From contig JAGBVR010000007.1 of the NCBI GenBank assembly GCA_017630215.1, forward strand, positions 124,001 to 188,000: a DNA stretch of 64,000 bases, written 5' to 3'. The notes under the pieces are model-generated. The model made no database searches, was not told where the DNA came from, and saw nothing but the letters and a program-made list of their open reading frames with translations. Source of the stretch: Bacteroidales bacterium. Its GTDB lineage: Bacteria; Bacteroidota; Bacteroidia; Bacteroidales; UBA932. The stretch's first letter is position 1, and every line of letters begins with the position of its first letter. Below are positions 50,816 to 60,061 of this stretch, one piece after another. Both the position numbers and the translations under genes were made by a program.

Positions 50816-51729
50816 TATTTACCCTCCTCCAGTTTATTGGTTTTCTTAATCTTAAGACCTGTCTTGACCTCTTCAAAGCCTTCTCCGAATACGCTCATCG
50901 CTGTAGATACCGAAATAAAAGCCTTTTTGTCTATCTGCTTGATTTCATTCACCACCTCGTTCATCTGATATTTTCTTGAAACTATCAGAAGCACCTTGCT
51001 TTCCTTCTGCGAATACCAGCCGACAGACTGCAATGCGGTCACACCACGATGAACATCATTAATTATATGATTGGCAATTTCTTCATACTTCGATGAAAAT
51101 ACAAGTATCTGCACTGAAGATTTGTTTCCAAGAAGCACGAAATCCACTCCAAACGAGAATCCGAGCATCATCACATATGCATAGATCATATCCACCAGAC
51201 CCTTGCCAGGTACGAAGAGCAGGCAGGAAATGATGACCAGGTCAGTGATAAGATAGACTCTTCCCGGAGATACAGGCCAGTATTTATTGATCATCATTGC
51301 AATAATATCTGTTCCACCCGAACTGCCGCCTCGAAGAAGTACGAGTCCAAGTCCGACAGACTCCATCGCCGCACCGACAAGGGCCACCAGCAGTTTTTCC
51401 TCCATCATTACATGAAGACTCGGAAACATTGGCAGGAATTCAAAAAGCAAAGATGTCAGAGCTATGACATATATTGTCTTGATCCCAAATCCCTTGCCCA
51501 AAGTAAGAAAACCCAGCAGAAGTAGTCCTATATTGACTATAGGATACGTCCAGCCGATAGGGACGGCTCCACCGGTAGCATACTGTATAATAGTACATAA
51601 TCCTGTAAGTCCGCCACTGGCCAGTCCGTTAGGAATGACAAATGAAGTCCACGCCATACAGAAAATCAGCGAGCCGACCGTCATGAGGAAATAATCCCAG
51701 AGCGTTGCCAGTATCTTATTTTGTTTCAT
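50815..51729 (-). CDS. YitT family membrane protein (first copy)
   Basis: A 304-residue paralogue of the next gene with the same plan: helices at about 10-190, GGLTGLCTIIQYATGG near 38, LRGGSSGGTDIIAMM near 130 and the C-terminal DUF2179-type domain with RGVTALQSVGWYSQKE near 225. The similarity is that of old paralogues rather than a fresh tandem duplication. It begins 16 bases after the leuS stop with no room for a promoter, so it is co-transcribed with leuS. A two-subunit membrane complex is possible but unproven. Confidence 0.93.
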   Translation of the reverse strand: MKQNKILATLWDYFLMTVGSLIFCMAWTSFVIPNGLASGGLTGLCTIIQYATGGAVPIGWTYPIVNIGLLLLGFLTLGKGFGIKTIYVIALTSLLFEFLPMFPSLHVMMEEKLLVALVGAAMESVGLGLVLLRGGSSGGTDIIAMMINKYWPVSPGRVYLITDLVIISCLLFVPGKGLVDMIYAYVMMLGFSFGVDFVLLGNKSSVQILVFSSKYEEIANHIINDVHRGVTALQSVGWYSQKESKVLLIVSRKYQMNEVVNEIKQIDKKAFISVSTAMSVFGEGFEEVKTGLKIKKTNKLEEGK

Positions 51730-51745
51730 AGGTCAATAAAAACAT

Positions 51746-54511
51746 TTATTTCACTACAATGTTGACAATTTTACCAGGAACGACGATAACTTTAACAATA
51801 TTTCCACCCGCCACATATTTCGCCGTCTGTTCCAGACCACGGACATGAGCATCGACCTCTTCTCGTGGCATATCGACAGGAAGGTCTACTGTAAATCTCA
51901 TCTTTCCGTTGAATGAAACCGCATAAGTGCAGGTATTCTCGATTGTATAAGCCTCGATATACTCTGGGAAAGCAGCATATGTTATGCTGTCCTTATGTCC
52001 GAGAGCCTCCCAAAGCTCTTCTGCAATATGTGGTGTGAAAGGAGAAAGAAGCACGATAAGCTGCTCGAGAACCTCACGTTTATTGCACTTGAGGTCTGTC
52101 AGTTCGTTAACTGCAATCATGAACGCACTCACTGCTGTATTAAACGAGAATGATTCGATATCCGAACGCACCTTTCCGATCAGTTTATGAAGAGCCTTAA
52201 GTTCTTCCGGAGTCGCTTTATCATCAGAAACGACAAAACCGTCACGGTCATAGAAAAGCCTCCATACTTTTCTGATGAAACGGTTCACGCCATCAATACC
52301 CTTTGTATCCCACGGCTTAGACTGTTCGAGCGGGCCGAGGAACATTTCATAAAGCCTCAGAGTATCAGCACCGTATGTATCACAGATCATATCCGGATTA
52401 ACGACATTGAACATCGACTTAGACATCTTCTCAACCGCCCATCCGCAGACATATTCTCCATCTTCGAGGATAAACTCAGCTGTAGCATATTCCGGCATCC
52501 ATGCCTTGAAAGCCTCGATATCCAGACGGTCGTTGTGGACGATATTAACATCCACGTGGATCTCTGTAGTCTGATACTGATCCTTAAGACCGACAGAAAC
52601 GAATGTATTGGTATTTACGATGCGGTAAACGAAGTTCGAACGTCCCTGGATCATACCCTGGTTGATGAGCTTCTTGAAAGGTTCTTTCTCGCAGACATAT
52701 CCGAGGTCGAAGAGGAACTTGTTCCAGAAACGAGAATAGATAAGATGTCCTGTAGCATGCTCGGTACCACCGATATAGAGATCGACATCTCTCCAATACT
52801 CATCAGCCTCACGGCTTACGAGTGCCTGATCGTTGTGCGGATCCATATAGCGGAGATAGTATGCACTGCTGCCTGCAAATCCCGGCATTGTGCTAAGCTC
52901 GATAGGATATCCGTCATATGTCCAGTCGGTTGCACGTCCAAGAGGTGGCTCACCCGACTCTGTAGGGAGATACTTATCCACCTCAGGAAGCTGAAGCGGA
53001 AGCTGATCCAGTGTCATAGGAGTAGCAATACCATCCTTGAAATACATTGGGAACGGTTCTCCCCAATATCTCTGACGCGAGAAAATTGCGTCACGAAGAC
53101 GGTAATTTATCTTTCTGTGACCGATTCCATGCTTCTCCACATAGTCGATAGCTGCAGGTATAGCATCCTTCACAGTCATTCCATTGAGGAAACCCGAGTT
53201 ACACATGATACCTTCCTTGGCATCAAAGCTTGACTCGCTCACATCGCAACCTTCAATAAGCGGTATGATCGGCAGATCGAATGTCTTTGCAAAGGCATAG
53301 TCACGGCTGTCATGCGCCGGAACCGCCATGATGGCACCCGTACCGTAACCGGCAAGCACATATTCCGAAATCCATACAGGGACCTTGTCACCCGTAAGAG
53401 GGTTGGTCGCATAAGAACCCGAGAATACACCCGTAACCTTTCTGGCCTCCATCATTCTTTCACGCTCTGTCTTCTTCCTGGCCATCGCAAGATATTCCTC
53501 AACAGCCTCTTTCTGCTGTGGCGTAGTAAGTTTCTCCACCCACTCGCTTTCAGGAGCGAGCACCATGAATGTCACACCGAATACGGTGTCTGCACGTGTG
53601 GTGAAGATAGTCATATCATAGTCCTCGGTACCATTGGAAACCTTGAAGTTCATCTCGGCTCCCTGGCTCTTTCCTATCCAGTTACGCTGCATATCCTTGA
53701 GAGAATCAGTCCAGTCAAGATCTTCAAGATCTTCAAGAAGACGACCGGCATAGGCTGATACGCGGAGCTGCCACTGCGTCATCTTCTTCTGCTCCACAGG
53801 ATGACCGCCACGGACAGAATATCCCTCCTTCACCTCATCATTAGCGAGTACCGTACCAAGCGCAGGACACCAGTTTACAGACGTTTCACCTTGGTATGCT
53901 ATACGATACTGCATCAGAACAGCTGCTTTCTGTTTATCATCAAATGCATTCCATTGTTCAGCTGTGAAAGCTTCCACTTCGCCGCAGGCAGCATCTACAC
54001 AAGCACTTCCTCCCTGAGCGAAAGCGGCCTCAAGTTCGACGATTGGACGAGCTTTCTGCTGCACATTATCATACCAGCTGTCAAACATCTGAAGAAATGC
54101 CCACTGAGTCCATTTGTAATAAGCCGGATCACAGGTACGCACCTCTCGCGACCAATCATATGAGAAGCCGATTCTATCCATCTGCTCGCGATATCGGGCA
54201 ATATTCTTTTCAGTAGTCACAGCCGGATGCTGGCCTGTCTGGATAGCATACTGCTCCGCTGGAAGACCGAATGCATCATATCCCATAGGATGCAGTACAT
54301 TGAATCCGCAAAGTCTCTTGTAACGGCTGTATATATCACTCGCGATGTATCCGAGCGGATGTCCCACATGAAGACCCGCTCCTGACGGATACGGGAACAT
54401 ATCAAGGACGTAATATTTCGGCTTTGAATTGTCAATTTCAGCCTTGAATGTGTGGTTGGCAGCCCAATATGCCTGCCACTTACGTTCGATTTCCTTAAAA
54501 TTATAGTCCAT
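51746..54511 (-). CDS. leuS: Leucyl-tRNA synthetase
   Basis: This 921-residue class I synthetase charges tRNA-Leu. The HIGH-type motif is in [17 protein letters not shown] (about 39-55), followed by the CP1 editing domain (about 230-430, with [19 protein letters not shown]) and the KMSKS motif in [10 protein letters not shown] near 695. The C-terminal anticodon-binding part is complete. It has a promoter box 22 bases upstream. The two YitT genes follow on the same transcript. Confidence 0.97.
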   Translation of the reverse strand: MDYNFKEIERKWQAYWAANHTFKAEIDNSKPKYYVLDMFPYPSGAGLHVGHPLGYIASDIYSRYKRLCGFNVLHPMGYDAFGLPAEQYAIQTGQHPAVTTEKNIARYREQMDRIGFSYDWSREVRTCDPAYYKWTQWAFLQMFDSWYDNVQQKARPIVELEAAFAQGGSACVDAACGEVEAFTAEQWNAFDDKQKAAVLMQYRIAYQGETSVNWCPALGTVLANDEVKEGYSVRGGHPVEQKKMTQWQLRVSAYAGRLLEDLEDLDWTDSLKDMQRNWIGKSQGAEMNFKVSNGTEDYDMTIFTTRADTVFGVTFMVLAPESEWVEKLTTPQQKEAVEEYLAMARKKTERERMMEARKVTGVFSGSYATNPLTGDKVPVWISEYVLAGYGTGAIMAVPAHDSRDYAFAKTFDLPIIPLIEGCDVSESSFDAKEGIMCNSGFLNGMTVKDAIPAAIDYVEKHGIGHRKINYRLRDAIFSRQRYWGEPFPMYFKDGIATPMTLDQLPLQLPEVDKYLPTESGEPPLGRATDWTYDGYPIELSTMPGFAGSSAYYLRYMDPHNDQALVSREADEYWRDVDLYIGGTEHATGHLIYSRFWNKFLFDLGYVCEKEPFKKLINQGMIQGRSNFVYRIVNTNTFVSVGLKDQYQTTEIHVDVNIVHNDRLDIEAFKAWMPEYATAEFILEDGEYVCGWAVEKMSKSMFNVVNPDMICDTYGADTLRLYEMFLGPLEQSKPWDTKGIDGVNRFIRKVWRLFYDRDGFVVSDDKATPEELKALHKLIGKVRSDIESFSFNTAVSAFMIAVNELTDLKCNKREVLEQLIVLLSPFTPHIAEELWEALGHKDSITYAAFPEYIEAYTIENTCTYAVSFNGKMRFTVDLPVDMPREEVDAHVRGLEQTAKYVAGGNIVKVIVVPGKIVNIVVK

Positions 54512-54532
54512 AGGTCTGTATTATATATCTTA

Positions 54533-54540
54533 CAAAGATA
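54533..54540 (-). promoter_or_regulatory. -7 box of leuS
   Basis: TATCTTTG on the minus strand, 22 bases before the leuS ATG; matches TAnnTTTG. Confidence 0.65.
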
Positions 54541-54562
54541 AAAAGATTTCTCGACTTCGTTC

Positions 54563-54580
54563 GAAATGATATGTCATTTC
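54563..54580. repeat. Inverted repeat between M28-like gene and leuS
   Basis: GAAATGA-TATG-TCATTTC, perfect 7-bp arms, next to TTTCTCGACTTCGTTC. It lies 26 bases after the stop of the M28-like/TonB gene, so it may end that transcript, or be part of a dispersed repeat. Only one copy is in this window. Confidence 0.4.
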
Positions 54581-54605
54581 ACTCAAAAGACACATTAAAT
54601 AATCA

Positions 54606-55976
54606 TCACTTTATGCCAAAGGAAGATTTGCTTCCTTTCTTTTCCAAACGGAATTCCACAGGTATTGTCATGGAAACTCTGACTTTCTCGCCAGCCAGCC
54701 TTCCCGGCTTCCACTTCGGTGAGGCACTTACTACTTTTACTGCTTCTGCATCCAGCTCCGGAGACACTCCCTTGACCACCTTTACGTCAGTAACCTTACC
54801 GTCTTTTTCGATTATGAAATCCACCATGACTCTTCCCTGAATGCCCTCTAAAAGAGCCGCTTCAGGATATTTGAGATATTGGTACACCCATTTTTCCAGG
54901 AAAATACGAGGATCCGTACTATTCAGAAACATAGGTTTCTGATCACAGTCGTTATATGAAAAGACGTCGGCAGCTTCCTTGTTTCCGGACTGAACTTCCG
55001 AAGGTCTGAAAGAGAATCCGTTGCGATCGCCAGCGAGCGCAAGAACACAGTTATAAATATATTCGAGTTCACGCTCCATATTTTCATAATCGATGATTGA
55101 CTGGGTATCTCTCTCTGTATTATGTTCATGATATCGTCCCGTAGTAAGGTGTATTGCCGGTATCTCCCTGTCATAGAATGCTCTATGATCGGAAGGATAA
55201 ATCTCGGCAGCAGTTATTTCCGGAAGAATAGGCTGAAGATCGCCTGTCAATGTACGCAGAAGAGCATTAAGGTCAGCATTGGAAGCTGTATATGCATAGA
55301 ACCCATCACTTCCGGTACCAAGCATATCGAGATTTACCATTGCATCGATTTTATCCGCATCCTTGAAAGAACGGTTAAGGAAATACCACGAACCGGCAAA
55401 TGTCTCCAAGGAAGCTCCGAATGCAACAAAGAGAACCGAGCGACGGAACATCATTGAATTGGTCTGCACCATTCTGGCCAGTTCAAGCATGACCGAAAGA
55501 CCCGAAGCATTACCGTTAGCGCCATAGAATATCTTCTCTACAGGCCTGCCATCGACGGTCATGGTCATCGTACCTTTATTGTCCAGCCTCGCTCCTACTA
55601 CGATATAATGATCGCGGAGGTTCTTGTCATATCCCGAAACATAAGCCACAACATTTCTTGATATCAAAGTATCTCCCGAGGCTGTGCGGATACCGAAAGT
55701 TTCTCCGGAAGCTGGCGAAAGGACATCTACACCATAACCCTCCAACACCTGTGCAACATATTCAGCAGCAATCCTTTCACCCTCAGAGCCGGCTTTACGG
55801 CCCTCAAGATGAGCAGCAGACAGCTCACGCACATGCGATTTAAGGGCCGACACAGTCTCCCCGTCATATACATCCTCATATGATACCCCTTCCCGGAACT
55901 GAGCAGAGGCAGCAAAAGTCATCGACAGCATCACGAATGCTGCTATAAATTTCTTTAAAACCATAAGTTTACTCAT
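54606..55976 (-). CDS. M28-like pseudopeptidase fused to a TonB C-terminal domain
   Basis: A 456-residue exported protein. A signal peptide (MVLKKFIAAFVMLSMTFAASA from Met5) is followed by an M28 aminopeptidase-like domain (about 35-330) and a TonB_C domain (about 370-445: GIQGRVMVDFIIEKDGKVTD, SPKWKPGRLAGEKV). Most zinc ligands are lost: AHxD became GARLDN (His to Arg), GADDxASG became GANGNASG (Asp to Asn), and the catalytic Glu pair became Ser-Leu in FVAFGASLETFAGS. The NLDM Asp and the SDHRAFY His remain. Peptidase activity is therefore unlikely; a binding role is inferred. The start overlaps the SPOR gene stop (ATGAGTAA), so Met1 at 55976 or Met5 at 55964 may be used. Confidence 0.9.
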   Translation of the reverse strand: MSKLMVLKKFIAAFVMLSMTFAASAQFREGVSYEDVYDGETVSALKSHVRELSAAHLEGRKAGSEGERIAAEYVAQVLEGYGVDVLSPASGETFGIRTASGDTLISRNVVAYVSGYDKNLRDHYIVVGARLDNKGTMTMTVDGRPVEKIFYGANGNASGLSVMLELARMVQTNSMMFRRSVLFVAFGASLETFAGSWYFLNRSFKDADKIDAMVNLDMLGTGSDGFYAYTASNADLNALLRTLTGDLQPILPEITAAEIYPSDHRAFYDREIPAIHLTTGRYHEHNTERDTQSIIDYENMERELEYIYNCVLALAGDRNGFSFRPSEVQSGNKEAADVFSYNDCDQKPMFLNSTDPRIFLEKWVYQYLKYPEAALLEGIQGRVMVDFIIEKDGKVTDVKVVKGVSPELDAEAVKVVSASPKWKPGRLAGEKVRVSMTIPVEFRLEKKGSKSSFGIK

Positions 55977-56487
55977 TCAATAAGATCCAGGAATCCTTAG
56001 GACAGAACGGTTCCTGTCTGAGCCGCTTTACATCTTCGAAAGTAACGGCAATTCTGTCAGAAGGACATACCCCTACAGCAATCATACCATTCTTACACGA
56101 CATGAGTTCAGCTGAATAGCCTCTTGCTCCCGCCTCAGCAGCCAGTTTCTGCGCATTACTTATTTCACGGAAAGCACCGATCACGACACAGTATCGAAAA
56201 GCCTTCCTTTCTTCAGCCAATCCACCCAATCTGGAATCGTCAGAAATCACAACTCCCTGAGCTGCAAGAGAATCAAGCGCTGCCAATGAATCAGCCACAA
56301 TCTTTTTCTCTACTCTGTCAATAGAATCCAGCCGAGCCTGAAGAGCAGCCTCTTCGGCCCTCATTATCAGCACTCTCTTAGCATCTATATCCTTGCTTGT
56401 CGGCCTTCCGGCCAACACACGGAAAAAATCACAGCCGGTCACGGTCATAGCAGCCGCAAGTATAAGCAATATCACAGACTTTCTCAT
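55969..56487 (-). CDS. SPOR-domain lipoprotein
   Basis: A 172-residue protein with a lipoprotein signal MRKSVILLILAAAMTVTGC (Cys19), a charged helical region (about 35-75, LIMRAEEAALQARLDSIDR) and a C-terminal SPOR-like domain (about 95-170: YCVVIGAFREISNAQKLAAE, then the second repeat). SPOR domains bind denuded peptidoglycan glycan strands at division sites. The start at 56487 fits the signal peptide; an in-frame ATG at 56505 would add six residues before it. It is translationally overlapped with the M28-like/TonB gene, so the two products may work together at the cell envelope. Confidence 0.88.
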   Translation of the reverse strand: MRKSVILLILAAAMTVTGCDFFRVLAGRPTSKDIDAKRVLIMRAEEAALQARLDSIDRVEKKIVADSLAALDSLAAQGVVISDDSRLGGLAEERKAFRYCVVIGAFREISNAQKLAAEAGARGYSAELMSCKNGMIAVGVCPSDRIAVTFEDVKRLRQEPFCPKDSWILLNE

Positions 56488-56512
56488 ATCATCCGAAAAT
56501 AGCACATTCGTG

Positions 56513-56543
56513 CAAATTTAACGATTTAATACACTGAGACAAA
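56513..56543 (-). promoter_or_regulatory. Promoter of the SPOR lipoprotein operon
   Basis: Minus strand TTTG (56540-56543), 19 nt, then TAAATTTG (56513-56520). This is a near-perfect Bacteroidetes promoter 26 bases before the ATG. Confidence 0.7.
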
Positions 56544-56554
56544 ATAATTCTTGA

Positions 56555-56562
56555 TATATTTG
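56555..56562 (+). promoter_or_regulatory. -7 box of the capA-phoH operon
   Basis: TATATTTG on the plus strand, 24 bases before the TTG start at 56587. It supports transcription starting near 56569. Confidence 0.6.
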
Positions 56563-56586
56563 TAGACCTAAAATACAGTTTTTGCA

Positions 56587-57729
56587 TTGAGAATCATAAA
56601 GTCACATATCCTGAGGCTGGCTACAGCACTTTTCCTCTTTCACTTACCAGGAGGATATGACGCCAAGGCGCAGGAATTGCTTATGCCGGAACGGTGGAAA
56701 TGCGCTTTATCACATATAAGACCGCTTTTCAGCCAGGACACATTGACAATAAGCTTTTTCGGTGACATGATGATGCACAGCGCCCAGATTGCCAATGCCC
56801 GCACATCAGCATCAGAATATGACTTCAGTTCGTACTTCCATCTGCTTGAAGATAAGATCAACGATGCGGACTTGACTGTTGCAAACATGGAATTCACATT
56901 GGCCGGAGAACCTTACACAGGATATCCCTGCTTTTCCGCCCCTGATACTCTGGCCGCATATCTTGCAGAGTGCGGATTTGACATATTCCTTGCCGCGAAC
57001 AACCACATTTTCGACAAGGGTGCAAAAGGGGCTGAAAGGACATTGAAAATTTTCCGCAGGCTGCAAGAAGAGAAAGGTATAAAGTTCACCGGCCTCGCAG
57101 GGGGAACGGAAGAACTCAATGGCAACAACCCATTAATGGTCAGAGTAAAAGGAATAAATCTGGCATTTATCAATCTCACATACGGTACAAATTCCGGAAC
57201 TGGCACGCGCTGGCCCGAGACAAACCATATAGGAGAAAAGGAAAAGACAGCTTCAGCGTTTGCCACGGCAAAAGCTAAAGGTGCAGACTATATAATCGCA
57301 TTGCCACACTGGGGTACCGAATACCAGCTGAGACACTCCCGAAAACAAGAGGAAACGGCTCAGTGGCTTGCTGGAAACGGAGCTGATTTCATCATCGGAA
57401 CTCACCCGCATGTAGTACAGAACACAGGTATGATAGGAAAGACTCCGGTGATATACTCATTAGGTAATGCAGTTTCGAATATGAGTGCAGCCAACACTCA
57501 GCTTGAACTTATGGCAACCTTGAAGATAGTGCGTCATTGTAATGGGGATCTTACCGCCTTACCGCTGGAACTGGATTATCTTTGGTGTTCAAGACCAGGA
57601 GGATTCAATGCTCACTACACTGTCATCCCAATAGAGGCATACAAGGAAAAGCCGGAGCTGTGGAAAGGCAGATATGACTATGATAAAATGATATCGACTT
57701 ACGAAAGAGTAAGAAAAGAAATAGAATAA
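56587..57729 (+). CDS. CapA family metallophosphatase-like protein
   Basis: A 380-residue exported protein of the CapA/PgsA family (calcineurin-like fold). Starting at TTG 56587 gives MRIIKSHILRLATALFLFHL, a signal-type N-terminus; the first ATG (about residue 33) would remove it, so the TTG is favoured. Motifs: SFFGDMMMHS near 56-65, VANMEFTLAGEP near 98-109, AANNHIFDKGAKG near 135-147, LPHWGTEYQ near 239 and IIGTHPHVVQ near 272. CapA proteins support poly-gamma-glutamate or capsule synthesis in some bacteria; most Bacteroidota members have no assigned role. The phoH ATG follows the stop directly. Confidence 0.9.
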   Translation: MRIIKSHILRLATALFLFHLPGGYDAKAQELLMPERWKCALSHIRPLFSQDTLTISFFGDMMMHSAQIANARTSASEYDFSSYFHLLEDKINDADLTVANMEFTLAGEPYTGYPCFSAPDTLAAYLAECGFDIFLAANNHIFDKGAKGAERTLKIFRRLQEEKGIKFTGLAGGTEELNGNNPLMVRVKGINLAFINLTYGTNSGTGTRWPETNHIGEKEKTASAFATAKAKGADYIIALPHWGTEYQLRHSRKQEETAQWLAGNGADFIIGTHPHVVQNTGMIGKTPVIYSLGNAVSNMSAANTQLELMATLKIVRHCNGDLTALPLELDYLWCSRPGGFNAHYTVIPIEAYKEKPELWKGRYDYDKMISTYERVRKEIE

Positions 57730-58677
57730 ATGGCAAGAAAAAACATCAGACTTGAAGCGATAGACCCGCTGGAAATATACGGCGCGGCAAACAAGAATCT
57801 TGAAGCATTATGCAGCTATTTCCCTGAATTGAAAGTAGTTGCGAGAGGTAATGAGATAATGCTCGAAGGAAAGGAAACGGATATCGAGGAGTTCGAAACA
57901 AAGGTGAAGATGCTTATCGAGAGAAGGCATCATAAAATGAATATTACTCCTTATGATGTAGAGGATCTGTTTGACGGAGACATTTCGCCAGACAGGTTCA
58001 AGCTATGCGGCACTTCGGTGATTGTTCATGGCAATGACGGAAAACCTATCAAGGCCCGCAACCGCACTCAGGAAGAAATGGTAAAATCGTATTTTGAAAA
58101 CGATCTCTTATTCGCTGTCGGACCGGCAGGAACAGGAAAGACATACATCGCCATAGCACTGGCGGTAAGAGCATTGAAGAACAGAGAAATCAAGAGGATC
58201 ATACTCACCAGACCAGCAGTGGAAGCTGGAGAAAGGCTAGGTTTTCTTCCGGGCGACCTTAAGGACAAACTCGACCCATATCTCCAGCCTTTATACGATG
58301 CTCTTGGAGATATGATTCCTGCAAAAAGACTCCAGGAATTCATGGCAGAAGGAACAATCCAGATTGCTCCTCTGGCATATATGAGAGGACGAACGCTTGA
58401 CAGAGCATGCGTGATACTTGATGAAGCCCAGAACACCAATCTGGGGCAGCTTAAGATGTTCCTGACCAGAATGGGATGCGACGCCAAATTCATCGTTACT
58501 GGCGATGCAAGCCAGATAGACTTGCCGAATAAGAGAGACTCCGGTCTGTTGAGAGGTATAGAACTGACGAAAGACATCAAAGGCATCAAGACAATTTTCT
58601 TCAGGAATGAAGACATAGTCCGACACCATTTGGTAGCAAAAATCGTCAAAGCATTCGAAAAAGGGGAAACGGTCTGA
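57730..58677 (+). CDS. phoH: PhoH-like ATPase
   Basis: This 315-residue cytoplasmic P-loop ATPase has Walker A GPAGTGKT at about 136-143, RPAVEAGERLGFLPGDL near 162-178 and Walker B VILDEAQNTNLGQLK near 235. The KH-like N-terminal region (about 1-75) is typical of the PhoH/YbeZ form associated with RNA metabolism and ribosome maturation. The stop codon sits in the loop of the terminator. The gene is coupled to capA without a gap. The usual ybeY neighbour is not adjacent here. Confidence 0.95.
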   Translation: MARKNIRLEAIDPLEIYGAANKNLEALCSYFPELKVVARGNEIMLEGKETDIEEFETKVKMLIERRHHKMNITPYDVEDLFDGDISPDRFKLCGTSVIVHGNDGKPIKARNRTQEEMVKSYFENDLLFAVGPAGTGKTYIAIALAVRALKNREIKRIILTRPAVEAGERLGFLPGDLKDKLDPYLQPLYDALGDMIPAKRLQEFMAEGTIQIAPLAYMRGRTLDRACVILDEAQNTNLGQLKMFLTRMGCDAKFIVTGDASQIDLPNKRDSGLLRGIELTKDIKGIKTIFFRNEDIVRHHLVAKIVKAFEKGETV

Positions 58678-58691
58678 CCGTTTCCCCTTTT
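58659..58691. terminator. Bidirectional terminator between phoH and the TPR gene
   Basis: AAAAGGGGAAACGGT (58659-58673) pairs perfectly with ACCGTTTCCCCTTTT (58677-58691), loop CTG. A- and T-runs on both sides allow use on both strands. The phoH stop codon (58675-58677) is within the hairpin. Confidence 0.9.
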
Positions 58692-58716
58692 CTATTGAAT
58701 ATAAATGTCTGTCAGA

Positions 58717-60039
58717 TTAGCTTGGCTGACCAGTCTTCACTACTTCATTATACTTGTTGTAAGCAGCCTCATACTCTGCACCCTTTGAGATATTGCGGTA
58801 GTAGATGTTCTTGAGGTACTCTGCGATGCTCACTTTAAGATTGTCATCCTTTGTTACGTTGTAAGCCTTTTCAAATGGCTCAAGTGCATCGAGAAGTGCC
58901 TTCTCGAACTGCTCCACAAGAGCATTGTACTTAGCGTCATCGAACTCATTCGAAGCCTGCTCTGAAAGTTCTACAGCTATCTCATAATAAAGGATACCAG
59001 CTCCGATGTAACCGAACTCATAAGCAGGGTTGATATCAGCGCACTTCATATACGACTCAACAGCCTTCTCATAGTTCTTAAGTTCCTTGTAGATGTTACC
59101 CTCGACATAGTAAAGTGAAGCATTGTTAGGTTCATTCTTCTTAGCCTCGTCGATCAGGACAAAGAGACGGTCTGCATTCTCACCGCTTGTCATATAGTAG
59201 TTGATAAGTCCGATGAGGATACTCTGACTCTGAGGGAATTTCACGAATCCCTGCTCAAGAATCTCTGCACCCTTCTTCGCATCACCGAGGTTTGTATAGA
59301 TATCTCCAAGCTTAGAGAACACCTCACCATCCTCATAATAGTAGTTTGCAGCAAGGCACTGCTCGAACATGCCCTTTGCTCTCTCATAATCCTTAAGAGC
59401 CCAAGCTGTGAAGCCTGCATTGTAAAGAGCTGTTGTATCGACCTTTGAAAGCGGTGCAGTTGCCGAAGCAGCCGCTGCCTTCTCGAAAAGCTGGCTTGCC
59501 TTACCCATGTCGCCAAGGGTATAGCTGTTCATTCCCTCATCGAGATACTTCTGCGCAATGATTGAAAGACCAGTAACGATATCCTTTGTCTTAGACTGCT
59601 TTGCATCCACCTCGTAAGCCTTCTTGTAAGCCTCGAGAGCTCCGGCAAGAGCATCCTCGACTACAGGCTGAGTCACATTGATGAGAACCAGCTGGCCTGC
59701 TGGGCTGAAATAAAACTCCTTGTTTGAATAGGTCTCCTTGATTACCTCATCAGCACCGAGGAGCACTGCCTCTGTTGAAATCGGCTTCTCGTTGCCCATA
59801 ATAAGCTGAAGTTCCTGCTTCGAAGCACCAAGCCAAGCACTTCCTGCAGGTGCATTGTATGCATCCATATAAGAAGATGCAAGCTTAAGCCATGTTGCTA
59901 CCTTTGCAGCCTTCTTGGCATCCTTAGATGCAGCTTCGGCACTTTCTACAGCCTTCTTAGCTGCCTCTGGAGACTTTGTCTGTGCATCAGCCACCTGTAC
60001 TGAAAGGAGAACTGCCAATGCGATCAAAATTCTTTTCAT
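58717..60039 (-). CDS. TPR-repeat protein, exported
   Basis: A 440-residue protein with a signal peptide MKRILIALAVLLSVQVADAQ followed by alanine-rich helices and several tetratricopeptide repeats (about 140-400; e.g. NAGFTAWALKDYERAKGMFE, YYVEGNIYKELKNYEKAVES, YEFGYIGAGILYYEIAVELS). Such periplasmic TPR proteins scaffold other proteins, and the partner is unknown. It lies 22 bases after gyrA with no promoter space between, so it is co-transcribed with gyrase, an arrangement also seen in other Bacteroidales. Confidence 0.92.
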   Translation of the reverse strand: MKRILIALAVLLSVQVADAQTKSPEAAKKAVESAEAASKDAKKAAKVATWLKLASSYMDAYNAPAGSAWLGASKQELQLIMGNEKPISTEAVLLGADEVIKETYSNKEFYFSPAGQLVLINVTQPVVEDALAGALEAYKKAYEVDAKQSKTKDIVTGLSIIAQKYLDEGMNSYTLGDMGKASQLFEKAAAASATAPLSKVDTTALYNAGFTAWALKDYERAKGMFEQCLAANYYYEDGEVFSKLGDIYTNLGDAKKGAEILEQGFVKFPQSQSILIGLINYYMTSGENADRLFVLIDEAKKNEPNNASLYYVEGNIYKELKNYEKAVESYMKCADINPAYEFGYIGAGILYYEIAVELSEQASNEFDDAKYNALVEQFEKALLDALEPFEKAYNVTKDDNLKVSIAEYLKNIYYRNISKGAEYEAAYNKYNEVVKTGQPS

Positions 60040-60061
60040 AATGTTCAGTTATATTAAGTGA

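Noticed and set aside
52187-53233. 348-codon open frame opposite leuS
   Set aside because: It lies within the catalytic and editing region of an intact leucyl-tRNA synthetase; shadow frame.
54563-54580. Third copy of the variable-arm palindromic element
   Set aside because: It is a simple 7-bp inverted repeat without the GGTGACCCCCGCC or CCCCTAGCC core.
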